A stretch of 64,000 nucleotides of DNA. Origin: Sphingomonas japonica. Lineage in GTDB: Bacteria; Pseudomonadota; Alphaproteobacteria; Sphingomonadales; Sphingomonadaceae. Below the pieces are notes generated by a model that did not search any database, had not been told where the DNA came from, and saw only the letters and a list, made by a program, of their open reading frames with translations. The stretch is taken from assembly GCF_006346325.1 (NCBI RefSeq), contig NZ_VDYR01000001.1:1736001-1800000 (forward strand), in the 5' to 3' direction. This document shows positions 16,601 through 25,595 of this stretch, piece by piece; the stretch's first letter is position 1, and every line of letters starts with the position of its first letter. A program made the translations under genes and the position numbers.

Positions 16601-18485
16601 CGACGACGATGCCGCGATCTTTGCAGGCTTCACCCCCGGCTATTCGACCGGCGACGTGCTCAGCGACGTGACCGGTGTCGTCAACTATGCCTTCGACTCT
16701 TACGAAGTGCTGGTCACCGAAGCGGTCACGGTCACACAGGACGTCACGCTTCCGCGCGAGATCGCCGATTTCGCCAGCGATGCCGACAGCCTGTCGATCG
16801 CGACCTACAATGTCGAAAATCTCGACCCGACCGACACCAAGTTCGATCTGCTGGCCAACGACATCGTCTATAATCTGCGTGCTCCCGACATCATCGCGGT
16901 TCAGGAAATCCAGGACGCCGACGGCGCGGGCAATGGCGGCAATCTGTCGGGCACCGTCACGGCGCAATTGCTGATCGACGCGATCGCGGCGGAGGGCGGC
17001 CCGCGCTATGCCTATGTCGAGGTGGCGCCCGATGCGCCGAACAGCACCGGCGGTGAGCCCGGCGGCAACATCCGCAACGGCTATTTCTACAATATCGACC
17101 GCGTCGACTACGTCACCGGCAGCGCGCAGCTGATTGAAGGTCCGGCCTATGAGGGCACGCGCCGTCCGCTGGTCGCCGAGTTCATGTTCAATGGCGAAGC
17201 GGTGACGACGGTCAACGTCCACTTCACCTCGCGCGGCGGCAGCGATCCACTGTTCGGCAACACCCAGCCGCCGGTCGACGCCGGCGAGGCGGCGCGCGAA
17301 AACCAGGCCGCCGGCATCCGCGCCTATGTCAACGAAGCGCTGGCAGGCGATCCGGCCAAGAACATCGCGGTGCTCGGCGACTTCAACGGTTTCTACTTCG
17401 AGGACGCGCAGCAGATCCTGACCGGCGACGGCGTGCTGACCAACGTCGCCACACTGCTGCCGGAAGAGGAACGCTACAGCTATCTGTTCGACGGCAACAG
17501 CCAGCTGCTCGACAACATCCTCGTCACCGGCGGGCTGTTCGCCGGGGCCAGTTATGACGCGGTCCACATCAATGCGGAGTTCGGCGGCGAGCGCGCCACC
17601 GACCATGACCCGCAGGTGGCGCTGTTCGATTTCGCCACACCGAATGTCGCCCCCGTCGCCGTCGATGACGCGGTCACGGTCGCCGAGGATGCGACGACGG
17701 ACGACCTGACGGCACTGCTGCTGGGCAATGATATCGATGACGGCGCGCTGCGGATCGACAGCGTCGATACCAGCGCGACCCAGGGTAGCGTGGTGTTCGA
17801 TGCCGAAACCCAGACGCTGCGCTACGTCGCCGATGCCGACGCATTCGATGCGCTGGCTCCAGGCGAGACGGCCACCGACAGCTTCGATTACACGGTGGTC
17901 GATGCTCAAGGCCTGACCAGCACGGCGACCGTCACCGTGACGATCACGGGCGAGGCCGACGGCGTCGTGATTACGGGGACGGTGTTCGGCGACATGCTGG
18001 TCGGCACCGGCGGCGAGGATAGCATCGACGGTCGCAACGGCAACGACACGCTGCTCGGCCTCGGCGGCAACGACGTGCTCACCGGTGGCAACGGCAACGA
18101 TCATCTCGAAGGTGGCATGGGCGCCGACATGCTGCTGGGCGATGCCGGCAATGACGACATGCTCGGCGGCGCGGGCGACGACATCCTGATCGGCGGGCGC
18201 GGCAACGACACGCTGACCGGGGATGCCGGTGCGGACCTGTTCGTGTTCGACCGGCAGAGCGGTGCGGATGTGATCGGCGATTACGAGATCGGCAGCGACG
18301 TGCTGCTGTTCGACAATCTCGACATCATCCGCACGCGCGTGACCGACACCGACCGCGACGGCACGCTCGACCTGACCATCGCCTTTCGCCAGGGCGGCGG
18401 CGTCACCCTGCTCGGCATCGACGATCTGGCGAGCGTGACGATCGAATATGGCGATGCGCCGATGCCCGGCGAAACGATACTCTGA
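13671..18485 (+). CDS. Giant secreted ExeM/NucH-type nuclease with RTX repeats
   Basis: A 1,604-residue exported multidomain protein. Order: N-terminal beta region (1-210), lamin-tail domain (about 211-345), Calx-beta (380-492), second lamin-tail (497-635), second Calx-beta (650-780), OB-fold-like region (785-870), and an endonuclease/exonuclease/phosphatase domain (about 1040-1315). The last has intact motifs ATYNVEN, AVQEI, VNVHFTS, LGDFNG and TDHDPQ. A cadherin-like repeat follows (1325-1435). RTX calcium-binding nonapeptides (1445-1525, e.g. GGNDVLTGGNGNDHLEGG) and a serralysin-like C-terminus complete it. No Sec signal is seen. The RTX end predicts type I secretion. Family members degrade extracellular DNA. 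No transporter genes are adjacent. GGGGA precedes the ATG. Confidence 0.93.
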   Translation: MAQQYFALAAGDLLQDWSDTGLLSADDWSRVPSIVGYRGDGLTSGTGVDPRTVLGSSDVVDVNVNLANPDSYTTGGVAEFDGIANPVVALQGSGTARAPYLVIHLDTTGREDVVFGALLRDIDAGTSAVQPVAIQYRVGETGDWINIDGGYVANANIGSDTPVSVTLPADANDQAQVQVRVLTTDAVGSDAFIGVDDITVTSAPIAAAEPVLPWINEFHYDNDGADAGEAVEIAGTAGTDLTGWSLVLYNGSNNAPYGTIALSGVIADQADGYGTLSFAAVGLQNGSPDGFALVDAGGAVVQFLSYEGTITAASGAAAGLTSTDVGVAEAASSPLGFSLQLKGSGASYGDFTWAEASDDSFGDVNDSQSFGDGPPPPVAGALSVADASVVEGDSGTADLVFTVTRSGGSTGAVSATWTVTLGSASAGDLATSTLTGTVNFADGATSATIVVPVLGDTDVEGDEDLTLTLSNATGGATIADGEATGTIVNDDAGTPPPAGSVFINEIHYDDESTDTGEGIEVAGLAGTDLTGWSLVLYNGNGGASYGTIALSGVIADQSNGYGTVAVPAVGLQNGSPDGIALIDASGNVVQFLSYEGTMVASNGPAAGLTSTDIGVAEEPAPGDGFSLQLKGVGATAADFVWTAPSDDSFGDVNDGQSFIAPDGTGQISIRDAQFDEGDAGTTDFSFVVRRAGGSASEASVDYTVTLDGSADAADFGPDAAFTGTVTFGAGQSEATITLPVAGDLVGESNETFSVTLLNPKGDIVIADADAIGTILNDDLVTLAIGTIQGLGHVSDYVGQTVHTSGIVTAVDSNGYYLQDAVGDGDAATSDGIFVFTGSAPTVTVGDALEVTGNVSEFQGGPAGLSVTQIDTATATVVSSGNALPTAVVIGQGGVLPPSMVIDDDGLTSYDPSSDGIDFYESLEGMLVTIDAPMAVASTNNFGETFVVASGGEGATGVNDRGGITLSPGDYNPEKIQIDDDAAIFAGFTPGYSTGDVLSDVTGVVNYAFDSYEVLVTEAVTVTQDVTLPREIADFASDADSLSIATYNVENLDPTDTKFDLLANDIVYNLRAPDIIAVQEIQDADGAGNGGNLSGTVTAQLLIDAIAAEGGPRYAYVEVAPDAPNSTGGEPGGNIRNGYFYNIDRVDYVTGSAQLIEGPAYEGTRRPLVAEFMFNGEAVTTVNVHFTSRGGSDPLFGNTQPPVDAGEAARENQAAGIRAYVNEALAGDPAKNIAVLGDFNGFYFEDAQQILTGDGVLTNVATLLPEEERYSYLFDGNSQLLDNILVTGGLFAGASYDAVHINAEFGGERATDHDPQVALFDFATPNVAPVAVDDAVTVAEDATTDDLTALLLGNDIDDGALRIDSVDTSATQGSVVFDAETQTLRYVADADAFDALAPGETATDSFDYTVVDAQGLTSTATVTVTITGEADGVVITGTVFGDMLVGTGGEDSIDGRNGNDTLLGLGGNDVLTGGNGNDHLEGGMGADMLLGDAGNDDMLGGAGDDILIGGRGNDTLTGDAGADLFVFDRQSGADVIGDYEIGSDVLLFDNLDIIRTRVTDTDRDGTLDLTIAFRQGGGVTLLGIDDLASVTIEYGDAPMPGETIL
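14301..16013 (+). repeat. Internal duplication of a lamin-tail + Calx-beta module
   Basis: The secreted nuclease gene contains two copies of a module of about 288 codons. At DNA level an exact 32-base repeat occurs at 14391-14422 and 15255-15286 (offset 864 bases, in frame). Protein stretches such as TDLTGWSLVLYNG and QNGSPDG recur in both copies. This indicates a fairly recent tandem duplication. Confidence 0.85.
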
Positions 18486-18491
18486 CGCTGG

Positions 18492-18520
18492 TTGGCCCCT
18501 CCCCTTGCGGGAGGGGCCAA
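18492..18520. terminator. Strong bidirectional terminator hairpin
   Basis: TTGGCCCCTCCC (18492-18503), loop CTTGC, GGGAGGGGCCAA (18509-18520) form a perfect 12-base stem. It is placed between the stop of the nuclease gene at 18485 and the stop of the converging galactanase gene at 18528. Confidence 0.8.
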
Positions 18521-18527
18521 TCCGGCC

Positions 18528-19664
18528 CTAGCGGGCGCGCCGATAGTCGTGCCGGAGGAAGTCGAACACCGGCAGAGCCTCGGTCGTCTCATAATCGAAC
18601 CAGGCGGCATTTTCCCAGTCGGAGCCCTTGCCCCAGCGCGTACCGCATCGCGTCGAGACCCAGTTGGGTTCCCAATAGACCACGCCGACCCCGCCGGCAT
18701 CGACCGTCAGCTGGGTGACGGCGATCATGAAATCGCGCTGCCCTTGCGGCGTTGCTGCATAGCCCGGCACCAGCCCGTCCTCGCCGAGCAGGTTGGTGGC
18801 GGTGTCCTTCGCGGCCAGCGTGAAGGGATATCCCGTCTCGACGACGATCACGTCCTTTCCGTATCGCCCCCGTGACGCGGCGATGGTCTTCTCGAGCTGA
18901 TCGAGCGAGTATTTCGACCATTTCTTGTAATAGCTGATTCCGATCAGGTCGTAGTCGGTGACGCCTGCCCGGGTCGCGGCGTCGAACCACGGCAGGACGT
19001 GCTCGGGCTGGGCGATGTGCAGCATCACTCGCGGGTTGGTCGACGCGGTCCGCCCGACCTCGCGAACCGCCGCGATGCCGGCGTTGAACAGCTTGGCATT
19101 GCGCGCCCAGTCGATCGCCACCGTCTCCTTGCCGCCGAGCAGCTCGGGATTGGTCTCGTTGCCGACCTGGACCAGTTCGGGCATCGCCCCGTCGCGGTCG
19201 AGCCGGGTGAGGATGTCGACGGTATAATCGTGCAGCGCCTGCGCCTGCTGGTCGGTGGTCAGCCCTTCCCACGCCTTGGGCGTCAGCTGTTTGCCGCCAT
19301 CGGCCCAGTCGTCGGAGTAATGAAAGTCGAGCAGCACCTGCATTCCCGCCGCCTTGGCGCGCCGGATCGTCTTGAGCACGTCGTCATAGTCGCTGTACCG
19401 CGTCCAGGTCGCGTCGTTCCAGATGCGTACCCGCACGACGTTGCCACCCTGTGCCGCGAGCAGCGCGAAGGGATCGACCGGCTTGCCGTCCTTGCGATAG
19501 ACCGCGCCGCAATCCTCCATTTCGTTGACGTAGGACAGGTCGCCGCCAAGATAGAGCCCGCCCGGCGGTGGCGGCGCGAACCGCGCTGTCGATGGTTGCG
19601 TGGTGGCGGCACAGCCTGCCAGCATCGCCATCGCCGACACCATCCAGATCGATGTTGCTCGCAA
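18528..19664 (-). CDS. Endo-beta-1,4-galactanase, GH53, lipoprotein
   Basis: A 378-residue glycoside hydrolase cutting beta-1,4-galactan. The fold and catalytic sites of GH53 are visible: acid/base Glu170 in VQVGNETNPEL and nucleophile Glu276 in VIVVETGYP, with VRVRIWNDA and LLDFHYSDDWADGGKQ typical of the family. I chose a TTG start because GGGAG lies seven bases upstream and the result (MRATSIWMVSAMAMLAGC) is a proper lipoprotein signal with lipobox LAGC. The first ATG is at 19643. The product is probably anchored in a membrane facing the periplasm or surface. It is the last gene of a minus-strand run with two esterases and a GH2 enzyme, fitting side-chain galactan removal. Confidence 0.9.
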   Translation of the reverse strand: MRATSIWMVSAMAMLAGCAATTQPSTARFAPPPPGGLYLGGDLSYVNEMEDCGAVYRKDGKPVDPFALLAAQGGNVVRVRIWNDATWTRYSDYDDVLKTIRRAKAAGMQVLLDFHYSDDWADGGKQLTPKAWEGLTTDQQAQALHDYTVDILTRLDRDGAMPELVQVGNETNPELLGGKETVAIDWARNAKLFNAGIAAVREVGRTASTNPRVMLHIAQPEHVLPWFDAATRAGVTDYDLIGISYYKKWSKYSLDQLEKTIAASRGRYGKDVIVVETGYPFTLAAKDTATNLLGEDGLVPGYAATPQGQRDFMIAVTQLTVDAGGVGVVYWEPNWVSTRCGTRWGKGSDWENAAWFDYETTEALPVFDFLRHDYRRAR

Positions 19665-19737
19665 CCGCCTTCTCCCGCTTGCCGCCACACGTCGACCGGC
19701 GAGACGAGCCTCGCTCAATTCTGGGGCGGAGGCGAGA

Positions 19738-20447
<710 letters not shown>

Positions 20448-20451
<4 letters not shown>

Positions 20452-21911
20452 AAGGCCTCCGTCAGCGAGCAGATGTCGGCGCGCAGCATGGCAGCCACAC
20501 CTGCGCCCTGGTTGGTGAAGACGATGTGGCGCCGGCTGCGCATGTCGTAGCGGGGCCATTGCGGCAGCCCCGGACCGTTGGGATCGCCGGTGCGAGCGAA
20601 GTTGGCCCAATAGTCCTGGAGATGCAGGCCCCCTGCGCGGTCTTCACCCCAGATATAGCTGATGTCGAGCGCGTGCGCCGTCATGCGCCCGTCACGCGCG
20701 GCGTCGAGTTCGTAGCGCCACACCGGCGCGCCGCGCTCGGCCACGGCATCCGCCATCCGGCCGGCAGGGCAGCGGAACGTTGCATCGGTTGCAATCTGCT
20801 GGTCGATCGTGCCCATCCGGGGGTCGGGCGCGGCATCGCGGCCGCCAAGCACGTAGAACCGCCGCGCCGCTCCTTCTTGCCCGGCAAAGCTCAGGGCCAC
20901 GAACGCGTCGCGCGCGGGGCGTCCGCCGGGCAGATCGAGCTCGAACCGGTTCGATCCGATCAGCACCGGTCGCGACTGCGCGCGCCGCATCAGCGCGATC
21001 GGGTCGGCTGGGATGACCTTGCCATCGACCGTTGTGCGTAGCCACAGATAGTCATCGGCGGTAAGCACCGCGTCGTGAAGCTTTAGGTCCGCCGCCAGCA
21101 GCGACGCCGCCGATGCCGATCGCAGCCGCGCGATGTCGCCGCCGGTGCCGAGCAGCGCGTCGGCCTGATCGCCGATGCGCAGCGCCTGTTCGAGTGGGCG
21201 TACCGGCAGCCCGAAATTGGGCGTGCCCGATTGCAGTACCGCCTTGGCGAACGAGCCGCGCGCCTGCGGACTGGCGACGAGCAGGCCGACATCCTGCGCA
21301 CCCGCGCTTTCGCCGGCGATCGTGACATTGGCAGGATCGCCGCCGAAGCTGGCGATGTTGTCTTGTACCCAGCGGAGCGCGGCGATCTGGTCCATCAGCC
21401 CGTAATTGCCCGCAGCACCATCCACGACGGCGCCGCGGTGCGCGAGGAAACCAAAGATGCCGAGCCGGTACTGGATCGACACGACAACGACATCCTTGCC
21501 GACCATCGAACTCGACGCCATCCCGCCGCCCGATCCGGCGCGGTTGCTGCCGCCGTGGATCCATACGAACACCGGGCGCTTGCCGGTGAGCGCAGGCGTG
21601 CCGACCGCCAGCGTCAGGCAATCCTCGCTGGCATAGACGTGATCGGCGCGGTTCCAGCCATAGTCGTTCTGGAGGCAGGCCGGCGCCTGCCGCGTGGCGT
21701 CGGCGACGCCCTGCCACGCCGTCACCGGGCGCGGTGCTCGCCAGCGATTGTCGGCAAGCGGCGGTGCGGCGAAGCGGATGCCCTGGAACAGCAGGCGGTC
21801 CGGCTGCTGCTCTCCCCGGACCGCTCCGCCTGTGACTTGCACGACCGGCGGGTCGGCGGCGGCAGTGACCGTGAACAGCGCAAGGGCCAGAAGCGCCGTC
21901 CCGATGCGCAT
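20448..21911 (-). CDS. Type B carboxylesterase, exported
   Basis: A 487-residue alpha/beta-hydrolase of the carboxylesterase/lipase family with a signal peptide (MRIGTALLALALFTVTAAAD). Family marks are FQGIRFAAPP, SEDCLTL, the oxyanion-hole motif WIHGGSN and the nucleophile elbow IAGESAGAQD with Ser202. The catalytic acid would lie in IGSNRFELDL, and a His would come from the C-terminal part. The ATG is six bases past the GH2 stop. A GTG three codons earlier overlaps that stop and is an alternative start. It probably removes ester-linked acyl or feruloyl groups from the polysaccharide taken up by this locus. Confidence 0.9.
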
Positions 21912-21916
21912 CGCCG

Positions 21917-24900
21917 TCACGACCCGATCTGCGCCTGCGTCACATTCCATCCCCGCAGCGTGAACCGTGGCGTGGCGGTGACGCGCGCCGGGTAACGCAC
22001 GCTGATGGTGCGCGTCTCTCCGGGCAGCAACGCAACATAGTTGTCGGAATAGAAGGCCGGCAGGATGCGTTCGCCGACGTCGTCGATAAGCGTCAGCTTG
22101 GCATTGAGCGCGGGCGTTGCGGTCGGGTTGGTCAGCGTCACCGTCACCGCCTTGTCCTCCCCTGCTGCCACCGGTGCCGCCGCGCTTGCAGTCAGCGTGA
22201 CCGGCGCGAGATCGTTGAGCGCCTGGTACGACGCTTCGTCGCGCCCGCGCCAATAGAAATTGTCGGACACCACCGTGCCGTCCCGGTCGATCAGCTGCAG
22301 GCTGACCAGCAGCATCGGGTTGGCCTCGAACAGTTCGGCGAGCGGAAGCGCCGCCAGCCGCGTCGCGCGGTTGGCGAGCGCATCGAGGCGATCCTCGCGC
22401 GCGAACAGCTCGGAATTGTCGAGCCCGACGACGCGCGACCGCACCCGCAGCCCCTTGGCATCGCCCTGAGTGGTGTTGAGCACGACCAGCGCGTTGTCGG
22501 GCAGGTTGAGCTGGACGTGGAGCGGCTCGGTCGCCTTCTTGGCCCCGTAATAGGCCGCGTGGGTGTCGTAATCCCACGAATAGATCTGCCACGCATTCGA
22601 CGGCCATGCCGGATGCGTCATCCAAAGCAGCCGCCCGCTGTTCTTGGTCCACAGATGGCCCAGGAACCCCTCATACATGGCCTTGTGCGTCTCGAGGTTC
22701 ATCATCTGCGCCTTGCGCTCGAAATCCTCCAAGCTGGTCGCTTGCCCGAACATCGTGGCGAGCGTCGTCATGAACGTCCTGGTGTCGCCGTTCCCGGCAA
22801 AATGCCAGTCGTGATAGGCCAGCGTGTCGGACAGCGGCCAGCGATCCTGCGCGGGGACATAGCTGCGCACCGATTCCAGCGTCGACAGCGATGGCGTGCC
22901 GGTTTCGACCGAAAAACCGCTGGCGAGATCGGTGAAATATCCGGCGGGCGGACGGTAATTATATGGCCCCGACCCTTGCAGATTGACGACGTTCGACGAT
23001 CCGGTGAACCAGCGCGTGCCGTCGAGATCGAATACCGCGTCGTCCAGTCCCTCGTTGAGGATCGGTTGGGGCACACCTTCGTTGCGGCCGAACCACAGGA
23101 TGATCGACGGGTGGTTGCGATAGCGCGCGATGGTGTCGCGGGCGTTGGCGAGGAACAGCTGCGGGTCCTGCGGCTCGACCTGAAAATTCTGTGTCGATGC
23201 CCAGAAATCGTTCATCACCATCATGCCGTGCTCGTCGGCGAGGTCGTAGAACTCTTCCTCGGTATTGTTGCCCATCCAGTTGCGGATGATGTTCATGTGC
23301 GCCTCTTTCTGGAGGCGGAAATACGGCTTGAGCCAATCGTAGCTGACGCGCTTCATCGCGTCGTCCATGCCCCAGTTGCCGCCGCGCGCGGCGATGCGCA
23401 CGCCGTTGACGCGGATCGTCAGATGCGGTTCGGGCAACGTCTCGTCGATCGCGGTCACCGCCTTGGACGCTTCCCCCGCCGCGGTCAGCGATTCAGCCCA
23501 GCCGCGCGGGCTCTGCTTGATCTCCTCATGACGCACGTCGATCAGCTTGCTGCCCGCCAGCTTGCCGTTGGTGGTCTGGACATTGACGCGGCGCAGCTTG
23601 CCCGCGGTATCGAACAGCGACAGGTCGTAGCTGACCTCGCGGATGCCGAAGCGATCGGTCTTGCGATCCGAGGGCTTGCCGTCGGCGCTCACCTCGAACG
23701 CGATATCGTACAGCTCGGGCGCGCCATAGCCGTTGGGCCACCACAGCCGGGGCTTGGCGACGGTCAGTTGCTTGAACTCGGACGGCGCGAAGCGAACCTG
23801 AGTGATGCCGGGTGCAGCCTGAACCGTCTTTTCGACGCTGATCCCGCCAAAGCTCGCCTTCACCACCACCGTCTTGATCGACACGGTCGGGTTGCGCACC
23901 GGCACGGTGATATAGACATCGGCGACATCGGTGCGCGGCAGCGGCAGGTCGGTGACGATCTGCGGGTCGAGGATGCGGACGTCGCCATGCGCCAGCAGCT
24001 CGACATTGCGCCACATGCCGGTGTTGCGGTCGCGGATGCCGGGGATCCAGTCCCAGCCCTCCGTGGCGACAAACGTCGGACCATCGATCGCCATCTGCCC
24101 GCCATTCTCGCCGACGCCGCCGGCGATCGACTGTTCGTGCGGGATACCGGGATGCGGCGGCGGCGAGACGCGCACCGCGATGACATTCTCGCCCGCGACC
24201 GGGACATAGTCGAACTGCCCGCGGATGAACGCGCCCGTGGTGTCGCCCAGCCGCCGCCCGTTCGCCCACATCTCGGCGGCATAGTTGATGCCGCCGAACA
24301 CCAGCGTCAGCTTCCTGCCCGCCGCCTCCGCCGGGACGGTGAAGCTGGTACGGTACCAGTACTCCTGCCGCGCCAGCTTTTCGGGAATCTTGAGGTTGTT
24401 GAGCCCGAAATAGGGATCGGGATAGACGCCGCGATCGACCAGGGTCTGAAGCACCGTTCCCGGCACGGTAGCTACATGCCATTTCCCGGTCGCAGCGCCC
24501 GGCCGCGACAGCGCCGCACCGTTCGCCGTGACATCGGGCGCGGCAGCGAGCTGCCAGCCGTTGATCTGCCAGCGGCCGGGCTCGAGTTGCTGCATGGCGG
24601 GTGCGCTCGGTAGCGGCGTGGCAACAGGATCGCTGTAGGCGGTGTCGCTTTGCGGCAGCGTCCACGGATCCTGCTGTTTCCACAGCCCGGTATTGGCCTT
24701 GTTTTGCCATTCCCAACCGACGCCGACCCGCCACAGCTGGACGAGATCGAAATTGGGGCGCTGCGCGACCATCGCGGCGACCTGCTCGGTCGGCAGCGCG
24801 CGCGGCGTCACTTGCGCGCCGACCAGCGTGCCGCCGAAATGCCGGTCGGTGACCGGCGCGATGCCGATCTGCGGAGATACGCCTGCCGCAGGGGCGTTCG

Positions 24901-25348
24901 TCTCGCGAACGCGCTTGCCATCGACATACAGCGTCAGGCGCCGGCCATCCGAACTTGCCGTGATGTGCGTCCAGCGGCCAGCCGCGATCGCCCCCCCGGC
25001 GGAAACGCTCGCCGTGCCGTCGATCGCCACCGGCCGACCGTCGCGCAGCACGAGGCAGCGGCAGGCGCCGCCGGGCGTCCCGAGCGCGATCAGCACTACC
25101 GCGCCCGTCTGCCGCGCGGTCGGGCGCACCCAGGTGGACAACGTATAGGGTGCGTCCGCGGCCGTCAGCGCGTCGGCATTGGCAACAGGCCGATCGATGC
25201 CGATCGATCCTTCGAGGAAGCTGGCATTGTAAGGACCCAGATTGGTCGCGGCGGGTGCTTCCATCGCCGCCGCCGGCAGGATGTCCTGTCCCTGCGCCGA
25301 CGTTGCGGCGCCTGCGAGCATGGTCGCTGCCAGCCAGATCGAGCGCAT
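21917..25348 (-). CDS. Large GH2-family glycosidase with LamG-like N-terminus
   Basis: A 1,143-residue exported enzyme. The start is set by AAGGGG upstream and a signal peptide (MRSIWLAATMLAGAATSAQG); a longer frame lacks both. Residues about 35-190 form a concanavalin/LamG-like sugar-binding domain (LTLYVDGKRVRET). GH2 parts follow: the jelly-roll domain (YWYRTSFTVPAE), immunoglobulin-like domain and TIM barrel with WFGRNEGVP (acid/base Glu near 757). The candidate nucleophile is the Glu in FSVETGTPS. Architecture is closest to exo-beta-glucosaminidase/beta-mannosidase members of GH2 (established family breadth), so beta-mannosidase or beta-galactosidase activity are both possible. Divergent from the GH3 gene. 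Confidence 0.88.
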   Translation of the reverse strand: MRSIWLAATMLAGAATSAQGQDILPAAAMEAPAATNLGPYNASFLEGSIGIDRPVANADALTAADAPYTLSTWVRPTARQTGAVVLIALGTPGGACRCLVLRDGRPVAIDGTASVSAGGAIAAGRWTHITASSDGRRLTLYVDGKRVRETNAPAAGVSPQIGIAPVTDRHFGGTLVGAQVTPRALPTEQVAAMVAQRPNFDLVQLWRVGVGWEWQNKANTGLWKQQDPWTLPQSDTAYSDPVATPLPSAPAMQQLEPGRWQINGWQLAAAPDVTANGAALSRPGAATGKWHVATVPGTVLQTLVDRGVYPDPYFGLNNLKIPEKLARQEYWYRTSFTVPAEAAGRKLTLVFGGINYAAEMWANGRRLGDTTGAFIRGQFDYVPVAGENVIAVRVSPPPHPGIPHEQSIAGGVGENGGQMAIDGPTFVATEGWDWIPGIRDRNTGMWRNVELLAHGDVRILDPQIVTDLPLPRTDVADVYITVPVRNPTVSIKTVVVKASFGGISVEKTVQAAPGITQVRFAPSEFKQLTVAKPRLWWPNGYGAPELYDIAFEVSADGKPSDRKTDRFGIREVSYDLSLFDTAGKLRRVNVQTTNGKLAGSKLIDVRHEEIKQSPRGWAESLTAAGEASKAVTAIDETLPEPHLTIRVNGVRIAARGGNWGMDDAMKRVSYDWLKPYFRLQKEAHMNIIRNWMGNNTEEEFYDLADEHGMMVMNDFWASTQNFQVEPQDPQLFLANARDTIARYRNHPSIILWFGRNEGVPQPILNEGLDDAVFDLDGTRWFTGSSNVVNLQGSGPYNYRPPAGYFTDLASGFSVETGTPSLSTLESVRSYVPAQDRWPLSDTLAYHDWHFAGNGDTRTFMTTLATMFGQATSLEDFERKAQMMNLETHKAMYEGFLGHLWTKNSGRLLWMTHPAWPSNAWQIYSWDYDTHAAYYGAKKATEPLHVQLNLPDNALVVLNTTQGDAKGLRVRSRVVGLDNSELFAREDRLDALANRATRLAALPLAELFEANPMLLVSLQLIDRDGTVVSDNFYWRGRDEASYQALNDLAPVTLTASAAAPVAAGEDKAVTVTLTNPTATPALNAKLTLIDDVGERILPAFYSDNYVALLPGETRTISVRYPARVTATPRFTLRGWNVTQAQIGS

Positions 25349-25370
25349 CCGAATCCCCTTTTTGCTTTTC

Positions 25371-25387
25371 GTCATCGCAATAATGAC
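25371..25387. promoter_or_regulatory. Imperfect dyad between divergent GH2 and GH3 genes
   Basis: GTCAT (25371-25375) and ATGAC (25383-25387) with a seven-base spacer lie 23 bases upstream of the GH2 start, in the 247-base divergent region. It is a weak operator candidate for the sugar regulator of this locus. Confidence 0.3.
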
Positions 25388-25595
25388 ATCGTTTTTACGA
25401 TTGGTGGCGTTGTGCGAAACAGTGGTTGTGAAATCAAGCCTGTTCCTATTCCGCAAGACCGGCGGCAAACGGGCCCGTCAATTCATAAAATGATTTTTGC
25501 TATTCCCCCGCCGTCCGGATGTGGCATGACACGCGCCAACCGGAGCGCGCCCGACACGCGGCGTGCCCGCCTATTGACGGAGGGGTTTCGACACG

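Noticed and set aside
14964..18104. Two long minus-strand open frames (370 and 630 codons) inside the secreted nuclease gene
   Set aside because: Shadows of the GC-rich plus-strand gene, with no recognisable domains or starts.
22517..24613. 698-codon plus-strand frame opposite the GH2 gene
   Set aside because: Arg/His/Ala-rich antisense composition; the opposite strand has clear GH2 motifs.
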